DNA from: Erythrophleum ivorense | Taxonomy: Eukaryota > Streptophyta > Magnoliopsida > Fabales > Fabaceae | Length of the DNA stretch: 64,000 nucleotides | Reading direction: 5' to 3' | Assembly (NCBI GenBank): GCA_026724425.1 | Contig: JAIUCV010000394.1 | Coordinates: 248,001-312,000 of the forward strand | Part shown: positions 23,780 to 35,048 of the stretch, one piece after another | How positions within the stretch are numbered: the stretch's first letter is position 1 | Layout of the letters: each line of letters begins with the position of its first letter | Program-made: the position numbers and the translations under genes | Notes under the pieces: model-generated | What the model was told of the DNA's origin: nothing | What the model saw: only the letters and a program-made list of their open reading frames with translations | Database searches by the model: none

Positions 23780-25830
23780 CAGAAGATATATTGTATTCTG
23801 AGATATTGTACCATATTAATTGTATCATATTTGATATTTCTGTTAATTTGCACCTTATGTTATGAACTTCCCGTTTCGTTACTAATGATGAATAATTAAG
23901 TACTAAATATCATTTCCCGTTTTAGACATATATAACTCTATTTATTACTTGTAACTATGTTACGTTGTGATTGACAAAAACTATTTCCGTATGAAACAGA
24001 CTTAGGAAATCAAATTTCCGTAACTTTTTCTTAGGCTACTTCACCATCGACGTAAAATCGATGGAAATTGCGTCGACATTACGACGATTCGATGTTAAAC
24101 AGATGCATTGTGCATCGATATCCCTACGAGAATAAAAATTCTGTTCCAAATTCGTGGTAATTTCGTTCCAATTGTCAAAAAAAAAAAAAAAAAAATTTCT
24201 TCATTACTTGTCGAGATCAGATGATCCCATATAACAATGTTTAGGAAAGCCTAAACATTTCGCATGGGATACTCTGACCTCAACAAGAGATGAGGAAGAT
24301 TTATGATGTGTGTGAAAGAATATGGAGGGGGTGAAGGTCATTTTATAGGAAAATATGGTCATTTTCCAACATACCTGGAAAGTAGCAATCTTGTTGCATA
24401 TAACGACGATCAAGAGACGGGTCGTCCTAAATTGGATGTAAGTTACAACGATTTTCCAACTATCCCAACAAAATTAGTCGTAAATTCGACGTAACTTGCA
24501 ACGATTTCCCGACTAATCGCAAATACATACCAAATTCGATGGTAAAACGTTTGTAATTTTGTTATAAAAAATTTTCCAACATCTAGGCCAGAGATCGCCC
24601 TTCCGGAAAATGTTCCCGACAAGGATTTCCATTTTCCGAAAGACGATCTCCGGATCTAGATGAGAGAAAAAGTCTTTTTTTTCAAATGTTGAGTGTGGTT
24701 GTGAACCAGGGGGTGTTGGTCCTTATATAGAAAAAATTTTACAATGAACGACGATTTTCCAACGAATAATATACTTTAGATGGAAAATCGTCGTAAATAC
24801 CGACGATTTGCAATTGACTACTGTACGTGCGATGGAAAATCGTCGTAAATTGCGACGATATTAGGACGACTAAACCCTAAAATGAAACCCTAAACCCTAA
24901 AATGCCTTCAAAGACACATCATATCGATTAGACGGCTAACCAAGCAACAAAAATTGACTATATGACATTGAAACTAAGTTTGTAGATGAAAAATCATTGA
25001 AAATATGTTTTCATAAACATTTTACATAGTATAAGGTTTACTTACATGTATTATAACAAGATATTGTCAAAATGAGGTTTTGAAATTTTTGTAGTTGTTT
25101 TCATTTCAATTTATAACTTCTTATTCACAGTTTTTAAGCTTTTCATACTTCCATTCAAGCAAATAAGAGTTTGGGGCGAGTTTGGGGTTTAGGGTAAAAC
25201 TTAGCGACGATTTTGCGACGATTCGTTGGCAAGTCGTTGTTAAACGGAAATTAAAAAATTATTTCATCGTACCAAATCGAAAAGTGATAGTAGGCGACGT
25301 AAATGCGATGGTATGTTTTTTTTTCGAATTATTTTTTATAAAACAAATTGAAAACGCGTACCGTCGAGTTTACGACGAATCACGCGGGACCGACGTAAAA
25401 TCGATGGAAATTTGCAACGATTTAGCGACGACACTAATTATTTTCCGCCACCAAATATTTCCGCTTCCCGCGTGCGGGAATATAAAACAAATTGAAAATA
25501 TTTACCATCGATTTTACGACGACTCATGTGGGATCGACGTAAAAGCGATGGTAAGTTGCGACGATTTAGCAACGACCCCACTTTCTCCGTTTCCCGTGCG
25601 GGAATATTAATGTTATGGGAAATGTAAATTTCCCTTTGGTTGGAAAATCGTCGTAATTGGCGACGATTTACCAACGACACTATTCATGTCGTTGGTAAGT
25701 CGTCGTAAATTGCGACGATGTAGCGTCGACAACAAACTCTATATATATCAGCCTCGCCTCAGAATTGCATCGCCACAACTTCTTCCTCTCTCTAGAAAAA
25801 AACCTTTTCTCACGAAAAAAAACCCTTTCG
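23780..25830. repeat. CACTA internal non-coding region with CGTCGTAA-type repeats
   Basis: Between the two transposase genes lies about 2 kb without a gene but with repeated TTACGACGA, CGACGTAAA and GATGGAAA motifs on both strands (24040-24130, 24420-24560, 24740-24870, 25200-25740). The motif is the same as in the subterminal regions, so the internal spacer seems built from, or invaded by, the subterminal repeat. A short run of CCCTAAA units occurs at 24871-24902. Confidence 0.75.
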
Positions 25831-25916
25831 GCTTTCCGTTATCATTCCAAACAACGGTTAGTTTTTTATTTATTTGATTTTTCATTTATATTTGTTTAAT
25901 TTACTGTATTTTTCAT

Positions 25917-26010
25917 TAGAAACGGTTTAGAAATAGGTATTTAGAAACGGTTTAGAAATGGGTATTTAGAAACGGTTTCGAAATGGTTATTTTTCATTAG
26001 AAACGGTTTA
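25917..26010. repeat. Short tandem repeat GAAACGGTTTAGAAATGGGTATTTA (about 25 bp, three to four copies)
   Basis: The unit GAAACGGTTTAGAAAT recurs within the leader intron just upstream of the TNPA-like gene. Confidence 0.8.
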
Positions 26011-26055
26011 GATTTGTTAGATTTGTTATATATGTTTGTTTTTATTAATTTGTAG

Positions 26056-27815
26056 ATGATTCCTCCATCCGGCCAAAACCAGTATTGTCATCAGTTCATG
26101 CCGGGCACGGGTGCTTCAGGTGGTTCTACTTCTACCTCGGGGGATACGAGGGTTCCACCGACTCAGTCGCAGACGTCGCAGTCTCAGGGATTTTATCCCC
26201 CCCCCCGCCACCACCGCACCACGATCAACCCCCACCGCAATCCCATCAACCCCCACCACAACACCAACAACCGCCACCGCCGCCGCCCCCGCAGCAACAT
26301 GTACAACTGCCTCGGCCCTATGCACATATGACCATTGAAGAATTGCTAGCTTTACCCGGACGGGTAAATCTAACTAGACTCCATCCAGAGAAAGAAGATG
26401 GAGCATCGTGGTACGTTAAAACGTTTAAAATTTTTAAAATTTAATGTATTAATTTAATATTTATATAATCTATTAAATATATTAATTAACAATTAACATT
26501 TTTATAGGTTTGGTGTCGAAAATTCGGTCTCGCGCACCATCAGCGACATCATCAAGTCCTATTTTTCCGAGGCTCATCCAAATTGGTCGACAGTCAGTCA
26601 AGATATCAGAGATACTTGGTTTAAGATGTTTGCGGTGATAATTTTTGAACTTTTTTTAATTTTTAATATTTTATATTTACTTAATTACTTATATTTGATA
26701 TAAATAATTATATATTTAATTATGAATTCGTTTTTTTCAGCAACGGTACACCTGGGATCAAGCTCATAATGAGGAGGTGAAGGCACAATGGAAGGAGAAA
26801 GCCAAGTTGCGTACAAACAACACCGTCTCCGACTGGAAAAAGAGATGGCGGGCAAAGGGCAACGACGCAAAGCCGATAGGCGTCAGCCAAACGGTGTGGG
26901 ACGGATTGGTTCAATTCTGGATGAAGCCAGATTCTATAGAGACCTCTATGAAGTGCTCTGCTTCCCGTTTATCGGTTGGTCCTGACAGCCAACCGAAGGT
27001 CGTCCCTCACTGCTCCGGTCAGACGTCTTTCGCCGGAAGACGTTTAGAGATGGTAATATCGCACTTTCATTTTCTTTTTAATTATTTATATATACAAATA
27101 ATATAAATTATAAGATAATAAAAGTATAAATTAATTAAATTCATTTTTAGGCTGCGGAGAGAGGAGGTGCGCTCCCTCCATTGACGGATGTTTGGGAGAA
27201 GACCCACAAGAAGAAAGACGGAACTTTTGTATCTCCGAGAGCAGAGGAGATATGGAACGACGTGAACGCAAGGGTCGTTGAGGAACAAACGCAACGCTCC
27301 CAGCAGCTATCTCCCGGGGGATCCACTCAGGTGCAGTTGAGCACCCCCGAGATTGATCGCATCTTCGTACAGGTAAATATTAATTTATTGTTAATTAATT
27401 AAATTTTTTTATATTACTCTATTATTTAATATCAATTCAATGTTTAAAATGGCAGGTCGCCCCTCAGAATAGGGGTAAAACTATTGGGATGGGATCAATT
27501 GCCAAGGTTCCTGTTGCTTCGGCACTTGCTCCGCCCCGCCGACGATCCGACAATGAAGAGCAGACCCAACTGCGGGCCAAGATTGCACGTCTTGAGCGGG
27601 AAATCCAAGATGAGCGTTCAGAACGTTAAGATAACGACGCCATTTTTGAGCTCATGGCTAGGGAGAACCCGCATATTGCCGCAATCTTGCAAGAAAAAAG
27701 GCGTAAACGAGAAGCGCTAGCTGCAACAAGAGCGCAAGAGGAGGCCGACGAGCAACGGGCAACGACGAGCGGGACGGCTGGTGTTCTGTCCCCGTCAGAA
27801 TTTGAATTTGTTTAA
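26056..27815 (+). pseudogene. TNPA-like CACTA DNA-binding protein (Transposase_24 type, broken)
   Basis: Exons: 26056-26410, 26518-26634, 26741-27052, 27151-27372 and 27456-27815, with GT-AG introns. The ATG at 26056 follows a leader intron acceptor (TTTGTAG). The protein has a Ser/Gln/Pro-rich amino region, then the Transposase_24 core (TIEELLALPGRVNLTRLHP; ISDIIKSYFSEAHPNWS; TVSDWKKRWRAKG; GVSQTVWDGLVQFW) and a coiled-coil-like charged tail (LRAKIARLEREIQDERSER). Two defects appear. A run of C at 26199-26205 puts the Pro-rich region in another frame from the start. A TAA at 27627-27629 interrupts the tail, after which 61 further codons stay open to 27815. In En/Spm the TNPA-type protein binds the subterminal repeats; that role is inferred here. 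Confidence 0.85.
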
Positions 27816-27914
27816 ATATTTTTTTTTAAATTTTGTAAAATATATTTTATTTTATTTTATTTCGTTTTATAATTTTTATTTTATTTCTTTTTATATTTTT
27901 TTTATTATTTTTAT

Positions 27915-28590
27915 ATTAAATCGTCGTAAATACGACGTAGACGTTCGAATATTAATAAATAAAAATTTTGATGTTTCGTCGTTAAATCGTTGCAAGTGGC
28001 GACACTTTAACAACGTTTTCGTTGTTAAATCGTCGTAAACTTGCATCGGTTTTACAACGTAGTTTTGCCTCGCTTTAACGACGACAACCATAACATCTGG
28101 TTAACAACGTTGTCGTTGTAAACGCGTCGTAGAATGGCATCGGTTTAACAACGTTTTTATGCCTCGAATTAACGACGATTTCAATAACATCTGATTAACG
28201 ACAAATATTTACATCGACTTCACAACGTTTTTTCTTCATTTTGGTTTTCCGATTTTGTAATTGACCTGGTATATTTAACCGGTGTTTTACGACGACTTTG
28301 TTTGGTCGTTAATAGAAATGGCAAATACGTCGTTAATCGATCGTAAAGTTTACATCGATCTAACGACTAAATTAGTATTTCGTTGTAAATCAGTTGTTAA
28401 TGTTACATCGAATTTACGTCGACTAGAAACAACGAGTTAACGACGAAAATTGTTTCGTCACAATTTACGACGATTTTACGACGATTTCGATTTTACGTCG
28501 ATCGATTACCGTCGATTTGAAAATCGATGGAAATTCGATGTAATGGCTGATTCCCGTCGATTTTACAACGATTCATGCCGATGGAAAAGG
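27915..28590. repeat. CACTA right subterminal repeats
   Basis: A dense array of CGTCGTAAA, TTAACAACG, TTACGACGA and related motifs on both strands leads to the right terminal repeat. It is longer than the left array. Confidence 0.85.
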
Positions 28591-28607
28591 CCTGTTTTGT
28601 TGTAGTG
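28590..28607 (-). repeat. CACTA right terminal inverted repeat
   Basis: GCCTGTTTTGTTGTAGTG, perfect inverse of the left terminus, followed by target-site copy TGT. Confidence 0.95.
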
Positions 28608-28610
28608 TGT

Positions 28611-30655
28611 TATCTTCGAGGAAGATGTGTTTCCTTTCTCGGTTCCTCAAGAAACATCAGCAGCTCCAGTAGTGGTTGAAGAAGTTGATGAAGATTGGTT
28701 GCTTGGTATGCCTCCTACAGCATGTGACGCAGAAGGAGGTTTGGGAGATAATGACGACAGGGGGAGTAATCACAACATCGTGCCTACTCTTCCCGTTCTT
28801 GAACCTGTTTCTCCAGCTGCACTCGACTCAGCAATTATAGAGGTTGGACCGGAGGTGTCTGTGGAGACAAGTGTGGCACCGGTTGTCAAAGAATTAGGTA
28901 GAGGTCAGCGAGAAAAGAAGCAGTCTGTCAAGTTGAGAGATTATGTTACGTACAATGCAGTCCAACAAAGTAATACACATCACGTTCTCTCCGACCCGAT
29001 CACAGAGACCTCGTATTTGGTCCAAGGTAATTCACTATACCCATTGGTTGATTACATATATGATTCTAATTTTTCTACCACACACAAGGCTTTCCTTGCT
29101 GCTGTTACCGCAGGAGTTGAACCAAAGAGCTTTAAAGAGGCCATTAAAGACAAACGCTGGACGGAGGCAATGGGCCAAGAAGTAGACGCGTTTGAGGTCA
29201 CTCATACGTGGGATGTTGTAGACTTGCCTCCAGGGAAAGTAGCTCTTGGAAATATGTGGGTTTACAAGATAAAGTATCTTGCTGATGGAGAGGTCGAGCG
29301 ATATAAGGCACGCCTCGTGGTATTAGGAAATCATCAAAAGGAGGGGATTAACTTTGAAGAAACTTTTGCTCCCGTTGTGAAAATGACTACGGTTCGTAGT
29401 ATGTTGAAGATTATTGCTGCAGAGAATTGGGAGGTGCATCAGATGGATGTACACAATGCTTTTCTTCATGGTGATCTCCACGAAGAGGTGTATATGAAGC
29501 TTCCGCAAGGTTTTTCACATTCAGATCCTAATAAGGTGTGCCGTCTACGCAAGTCTTTGTATGGACTTCGTCATGCTCCGCGTTGTTGGAATGCAAAGCT
29601 CACCACGGCACTTGTTGAGGGAGGTTTCACAGTCTCTTGCCGACTACTCTCTGTTTGTTTACTCACGTGGTACTGTTGAGCTTCGTGTCTTGGTTTATGT
29701 TGATGATCTTGTTATTTGTGGAAATAACAATGAGGAGGTCGTGAAGTTTAAGGCGTATCTTGGTCGTTGCTTTCGTATGAAGGATTTGGGAAAACTCAAA
29801 TATTTTTTGGGTATTGAGATAGCTAGAAGTGCAGAAGGTATTCTGATGACACAGAGGAAGTATGCTCTGGACATTAATTGTTGCAGAGACAGGGCTCCTT
29901 GGTTGTAAACCGGCAGCTACACCAATGGAACAGAGGCATAATCTTGGTGTTGATACTAGTAAGGCGCTTACCGATCCCACTCGGTATCGTCGTCTCATTG
30001 GTCGCCTTATATATCTTGGTAACACTCGTCCGGATCTCTCTTATCCCGTGCACATTTTGTCACACTTTATGCAGTCTCCTCGAGAGGGCCATTGGGAGGC
30101 CGCGTTGCGTGTGGTTCGGTTTCTCAAAGGCACGATTGGTCAGAAAATTTTGTTGCCTGCTGATTCTGGTCTGGAGTTGTCTATGTATTGTGATGCAGAT
30201 TGGGCAGCTTGTCCAACTACCAGACGGTCTCTTACTGCTTATGTCGCTTTACTCGGTGGCTCTCCCATTTCCTGGAAGATAAAGAAGCAAGCCGTAGTGT
30301 CACATTCTTTAGCTGAAGCTGAGTATAGAGCCATGTCCGTGGCTACGCGAGAGATTAAATGGTTGCATCAGTTGATGACAGATTTAGGCTATCCTCTGGG
30401 ACAGCCAACTCGATTGTTTTGTGATAGCAAGTCTGCTATGCATATTGCGGCAAACCCGGTGTTTCACGAACGGACAAAACATATTGAGGTGGATTGTCAT
30501 CGTGTTAGAGACGATGTCAAAGAAGGTTTGATAACTACCGTTTATGTCAACACTACGGAGCAGTTGGCAGAAGTTTTAACCAAGGCGTTGGGGAAGTTCA
30601 GTTCGAGACTTTGATGTCCATGTTGGGCGTTTGTAACCTTCACGCTCCCACTTGA
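28611..30655 (+). pseudogene. Copia reverse transcriptase and RNase H coding region (broken)
   Basis: This is the continuation of the copia polyprotein after the CACTA element. The reverse transcriptase part begins near WTEAMGQEVDAF and includes VYKIKYLADGEVERYKARLV, the QMDVHNAFLHG block and the catalytic YVDDL motif (29696-29710). RNase H follows (SMYCDADWA; LAEAEYRAM; LFCDSKSAMHIA). Indels shift the frame near 29630, near 29873 and near 30597. The carboxy end in the shifted frame is a TGA at 30653-30655. The spacing and order of domains are complete, so the copy decayed by small mutations. Confidence 0.92.
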
Positions 30656-30662
30656 GGGGGAG
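30650..30662 (+). other. Copia polypurine tract
   Basis: ACTTGAGGGGGAG lies immediately before the 3' LTR, as required to prime plus-strand synthesis. Confidence 0.85.
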
Positions 30663-30833
30663 TATTGGGATTAATTAGAGGTTTGGATAAATATAAGTTA
30701 GAGATAACTATGTATAGTTAGAGATAAGCATGAGTTAGTTATATTGTTATCAAGTTGGTATGCCGACTTAAGCTATATATATAAAGGCTTCTTGTACATT
30801 GAATAAACAAAGACATTCACATCTAAATTTACA
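30663..30833 (+). repeat. Copia 3' LTR
   Basis: 171 bp with three differences from the 5' LTR. It is followed by the target duplication ACTCT (30834-30838). Confidence 0.95.
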
Positions 30834-30930
30834 ACTCTCTTGAGCTTTGACTTGATCAATAAGAAAGTTTATTCTCTGAACCCTAAACCAAATTACTATA
30901 ATTAGGTTGTGTGATACATCAGATCATACA
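30834..30930 (+). repeat. 5' LTR of the old gypsy element, right part
   Basis: The sequence from ACTCTCTTGAGCTTTGACTT to GATCATACA matches the end of the 3' LTR (about 34960-35048). Confidence 0.88.
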
Positions 30931-30950
30931 ATTGGCACCGTCTGTGTGGA
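30931..30950 (+). other. Gypsy primer binding site
   Basis: ATTGGCACCGTCTGTGTGGA directly follows the LTR. It is nearly the same as the PBS of the second gypsy element near 59840 and is a common plant gypsy PBS form. Confidence 0.75.
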
Positions 30951-30994
30951 ATAGAGAATAAATCCCCATTAAAATCAATCAAAGCTCGGGAAGA

Positions 30995-32670
30995 ATGCCC
31001 GGAACACCATCACCAACCGACGTTCATGACGACGGCCAACCCAAAGACCTCGGTACCGGTGAGAAGACACCGCCCCCAGCAGCAGCAGAGACCGCAGCCC
31101 CAATCACCGCGGTCGACCTGAACGCAGCAATTGCCGAAGCCATTGAGCAACTCTCCGAGGGTTTCACCATGCAATTCGGCGAAATTCGTTCCATGCAGCA
31201 GTCGTTCCAAGATCAGTTCACTCCGGCCACCGTCCGACAACAACTGTTCCAGGCGACCTTGAACAACCAGAGCACGGCTCAGGGAGTCACCCCCGACCGA
31301 CCAGTAACCATCGGAGGAAGCGTGGCAACACCACCAGAAGCCGTCAACACCGAACTGCTACAGCTTTGACAAGACCTCAAGCAGCTGGCTTTGCGCGTTG
31401 ATTAGGGGTGTCAAATGGGTCAATTACCCATGGGTCAACCCAGTCCATGAAATTTTTAGCGGGTTTGGGTCGAGTTTTTCTACCCATATATATTAATGGG
31501 TTTTAGTGGGTTGACCATAATAGTCTATGGGTTTAGCGGGTAAACCCATTAGGGTAATGGGTTACCCATGGGTTTACCACCAAAAATGTAAAATTTATAA
31601 ATATGTAAAATATTCATAAGTTTGTCACTAAAAATATAAAATATAGATAAATTTATATTTAAAAATATACACAATTATAAAAATGTAAAATCAAAAATAT
31701 TTAGAAAGTGTTGAACTTTTCCTCTCTTTTTTCATGTGTTACTTGTATAAATAGGAATCTCTTCAACCTTTTTATTCCTCATTCCTTGATTATCTTATTA
31801 GTTATTCCTATAATTCCAGTTTAGTAGTTTCCGATCGTATTTTTTTATGGTTTTATATTTATCTGATTATAAGTATTTTATTCTGTTTTATGACATTTTT
31901 TATTTGAAAAATTAATAATAATATATAATATGTTTTGAAATTTTATTATTTTATTTTATATACATATGGTACCCATTTAACCCATGGGTATTATTATTGT
32001 ACGGTTTGGGTAATGAATTATAACCCACAAAATAAATGGGTCGGGTTGGGTTGGGTTACCCATTTGACACCCCTAGCGTTGATCGACGAGATCATCCAAC
32101 GCCCGAGATTAAGAACGCTATCACTAGAACAGATAGCAGCTCATTCACCCCACGGCTTAACGCTGTTCCTTTGAAGGAACTGACAACCATTCGACTACCG
32201 TTCTACAACGGAACCGAGACTCCGAATAACTGGCTTTTGACCTCCAAATTCGCCATGAAACGTCAGACGTACGCCACCACCCTTGACCAAGAGGCAAATT
32301 ACTGCTCGTCTTCTTCGAGCACCTGACCAAGTCGGCGTTGACCTGGTTCACTAACTTGCCGAGCGAATCGATTGATAGTTTCAAAAATCTCGCAACAAAC
32401 CTCGATCTTTTCACCATGCAACGGGGAAAAGACGAAACCCTGCACAAATACATCGACCGATTCAAGGCTGCTCTCGCTGACCACTCGGAAGTAGTCGACG
32501 ACCTCAAGCTAAAGGCGCTCAAACGCGGAGTTTGGTATCAGTCGAAATTCTCGAAAAACTTGCAGCTCACCGAATCGTGCCGACATCTTATCGAAAAACT
32601 CGTCGACCTTTACAACACAGGTGCCGTAAAAGTCGATGGCGGACCATGGCCTGCAACAAAAACTGAATAG
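30995..32670 (+). pseudogene. Gypsy gag region, broken and interrupted by a hAT MITE
   Basis: The frame opens at 30995 (MPGTPSPTDVHDDGQP) and ends with a TGA at 31367-31369. After the MITE (31403-32075) the gag core continues with RLPFYNGTETPNNWLLTSKF, then in another frame LTWFTNLPSESIDSFKNLAT and ETLHKYIDRFKAALADHSEV, typical of Retrotrans_gag. Several indels separate the pieces. The same gag family is present in the younger gypsy element at 57.2-59.8 kb (LELFNGRDDPKSWLTTFEIA; IWFPNLPAESINSFDNLAT), so the two belong to related lineages. Confidence 0.85.
31403..32075. mobile_element. hAT-type MITE, 673 bp, with 8-bp target duplication
   Basis: The terminal inverted repeats are TAGGGGTGTCAAATGGGT (left) and its exact inverse (right). 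The 8-bp target duplication GCGTTGAT is perfect (31395-31402 and 32076-32083). The interior is non-coding, with repeated ACCCATGGG / GGGTTGGGT motifs near both ends and an AT-rich centre. Eight-base duplications and TAGGGGTG termini define hAT. It inserted into the gypsy gag region. Confidence 0.95.
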
Positions 32671-32792
32671 CTGCCTACAAACGCATAGCAGATACCGAGA
32701 ACGCCGCGCTGTCCCCAGCCAAGGATGTTGCCAAGCGCGACCACGAAGAAATCGACGAGGAGAACGGAGATCTTCCGCGGCGAAGAATCCTA

Positions 32793-33302
32793 ATGATCAT
32801 TGGAGGATTACCAGACTGCGACGACACCATCAGCGCAATCCTAACCTACGAAAGGAAGGCGGTTTCAGCTCTCCGATATCCAGGTTCGGTCAGCCCCGGC
32901 CCAACCATCTATTTTGAGCCGAAAGATGCTCAAGGGCTACATACCCCGCACAACGACCCCTTGGTCGTCGAACTCAACATCCAGAATTGCGAGGTGACTG
33001 AGATTTTAATCGATACCGGCAGTAACGTCAACCTCATCTTCAAAGAAACCTTGGAAAAGTTGGAAATGAGCGAGGATGACATCAACCCATCAGCGAAACC
33101 GTTAACCGGTTTCACCGGAAACCACTTCTTTTGCATCTGCACGATCTACCTTACGATTTGTGCCGGCGGCGTAGCCAAAACGACCAATTTCACAGTAATG
33201 GACAAACCAGCGATTTACAACGTCATCCTCGGCACACCTTGGATTCACGAGATGAAAGGCGTCGTCTCGACCTATCACCAGTGCATGAAATTCCTAGTCT
33301 GA
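32793..33302 (+). pseudogene. Gypsy aspartic protease region
   Basis: An open frame carries the retropepsin motif ILIDTGSNVNLIF followed by GFTGNHFF and a downstream GTPWIHEMKGVVSTYHQCMK block, typical of plant Ty3/gypsy proteases. It stops at 33300-33302. The reverse transcriptase that should follow is absent. Confidence 0.85.
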
Positions 33303-33339
33303 ACAGGAATATTCACAGTACGTGGAAAGTCAGAAAGTC

Positions 33340-34626
33340 GCGCGATCCTGAAGAAATTCCAAGAGCTCGCCAAGACATTCTCTTCGTTCGAGTTAACTAA
33401 GGTTCCACGTGCCAAAAATGCATCGGCCGAGGCCCTTGCTAATCTCGCCACAACAACCGACTCGGCTCTGCGGCGAACAATATCGATCAAGACGATTGAC
33501 GCACCAAGTATCGCCCTCTCACATGGAAGCTGCAACATAGCACCAACGACGTTGCCGAACCAGAACCAGTTGCCGCTCCCGAAGATGCCGAGGCCTCGGA
33601 ATTCAAACCATGGTAAGATCAATTGCGCGAATACCTCATCAACGAAACTGTTCCGTCAAATCGATGGGCAGCACGGTGCCTACGACGCAAAGCGGCTCAT
33701 TACTTCTTACATGACGGCGAACTCTTCCGTTGGACGGCAAACAAAGTCATACTTCGATGTTGCAACGAAGCCGAAGCACAAAAAGCAATGAACGATCTGC
33801 ACGAAGGAGAACTCGGTGGGTGATCATTAGCACTCAAACTCAATAAGCACGACGTCTTCTTGCCGACTATGATAAAGGACGGCAAAGAAGACACATTGAA
33901 GTGCATCCCTTGCCAGAAGTACGCCCCGATCATTCACGCTCCAACTGAAGAACTCCAATCATCCATTCCCCCATACCCATTCATGCGTTGGGCCATGGAT
34001 TCAATTGGACCGATGACACCATCTCGGCAATTCAAACATGTTATACTCGTCACCGACTATTTCACAAAGTGGGTGGAGGCAAGACCTATGAGCGAAGTCA
34101 CTGCACTCCGAACACAGAATTTCATCTGGGAACAAGTGATATGTCGGCACAGAATCCCTTCGAAATAGTCACTGACAACGCAAAACCCTTCGTCGCAACG
34201 AGCTTAAAAGATTTTTGCGCCAAGTGGAATATCAGACTAAGTTACTCGACTCCGGCATATCCACAAAGTAACGGACAAGCCGAGTCGACTAACAAGACGA
34301 TCATCGACGGAATAAAGAAGAATCTAAAAGAACACAAAGGCGCTTGGGCCGACGAGCTCGACGGCGTTCTTTTGGCCCATCGCACCACTCCTAAGACATC
34401 GACCAGCGAAACCCCATTCTCGCTTTCTCATGGTTTCGAAGCACTTGCACCCATCGAAACAAGAACTTTAACCATTCGCCGAAGGTACATGACTCGATAC
34501 CCTGAGGAAAACGATAAGGCTCTCCTCCACAGTCTCGACCATGCCGAAGAACTTCGAGATCAGGCACTGATCCGAATGCAAAATTTCCATCAAATGGCGG
34601 CTCGGCAGTATAACAAGAAAGTCTGA
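33340..34626 (+). pseudogene. Gypsy RNase H tail and integrase region
   Basis: After the protease the sequence passes directly to an RNase H end (VPRAKNASAEALANLATTTD, 33404-33463) and then to integrase: PFMRWAMDSIGPM, HVILVTDYFTKWVEARP (33980-34088), a TAG at 34166-34168, then the block with TDNAKPF and YPQSNGQAESTNKTI, ending at 34626. The whole reverse transcriptase and most of RNase H have been deleted. Frames change at least twice. Confidence 0.85.
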
Positions 34627-34646
34627 AACCGTCTTTTCTCCCTTCA

Positions 34647-35048
34647 TGATCACAACCACAACCAAAGCCCGCTTCGTCACCGATCTGAAGAGAAAAGACA
34701 AAGTTCAAGAGATAAGGGAAAGGCCGAGAAAAAAGGAAAGGATAACAACAAAGAGAAAAATTTCCTAAACCAATAAGGAATGGAGATTGAAGGAACCGAC
34801 TGGCCATTTATTATATAAAGAGAGCTCCTCACAACCAAAGATCCATCCAAGAATTCTCGGAGAGAGCTAGAGAGCAATTCATACATTTTACATTTTACAT
34901 TTTTCAGCTTTTCTCTTTGTTGTTCTTGATCTAAAAGCCATCTCGGCATCTCTTTTGTACTCTCTTGAGCTTTGACTTGATCAATAAGAAAGTTTATTCT
35001 CTAAACCTTAAACTTATAATTAGGTTGTGCGATACATCGGATCATACA
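34647..35048 (+). repeat. 3' LTR of the old gypsy element
   Basis: Matches the two-part 5' LTR with about 8% differences. It ends GATCATACA like the 5' copy. The start (TGATCACAACC) is a guess from the TG...CA rule. Confidence 0.8.

Larger units (their letters stand above)
19329..28607 (+). mobile_element. CACTA (En/Spm) DNA transposon, 9279 bp, with both transposase genes
   Basis: The terminal inverted repeats are CACTACAACAAAACAGGC and its reverse complement (18 bp, perfect). The 3-bp target duplication is TGT (19326-19328 and 28608-28610). The element holds a TNP2-like transposase gene and a TNPA-like gene in the same orientation, and extensive subterminal repeats, the normal layout of an En/Spm element. 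Both genes carry disabling changes, so this copy is probably dead, though recently so. It lies in the copia pol gene. Confidence 0.96.
16608..30833 (+). mobile_element. Ty1/copia LTR retrotransposon inserted in the gypsy LTR and itself split by a CACTA element
   Basis: Identical-length LTRs of 171 bp (16608-16778 and 30663-30833) differ at three positions. The 5-bp target duplication is ACTCT (16603-16607 and 30834-30838). Domain order gag, protease, integrase, reverse transcriptase, RNase H defines Ty1/copia. Without the CACTA insertion the element is about 4.9 kb. Its polyprotein is inactivated by an in-frame TAG, indels and the CACTA insertion. Confidence 0.95.
16309..35048 (+). mobile_element. 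Old Ty3/gypsy LTR retrotransposon split by nested insertions
   Basis: The 5' LTR is in two parts (about 16309-16607 and 30834-30930), interrupted by a copia element. The 3' LTR is about 34647-35048. The internal region has a primer-binding-site-like sequence, gag, aspartic protease, RNase H tail and integrase, but no recognisable reverse transcriptase, and every coding part is broken. By eye the LTRs differ at about 8% of positions, so this is the oldest element of the nest. The domain order protease, RNase H, integrase indicates Ty3/gypsy. I could not find a matching 5-bp target duplication. Confidence 0.82.

Noticed and set aside
24871..24902. CCCTAAA-type telomere-like repeat
   Set aside because: Only a few interrupted units occur within the CACTA spacer, so it is neither a telomere nor an interstitial telomere array.
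26085..26338. Several overlapping Pro/His-rich frames
   Set aside because: They are alternative readings of the Pro-rich part of the TNPA-like gene, around a C run that shifts the frame.
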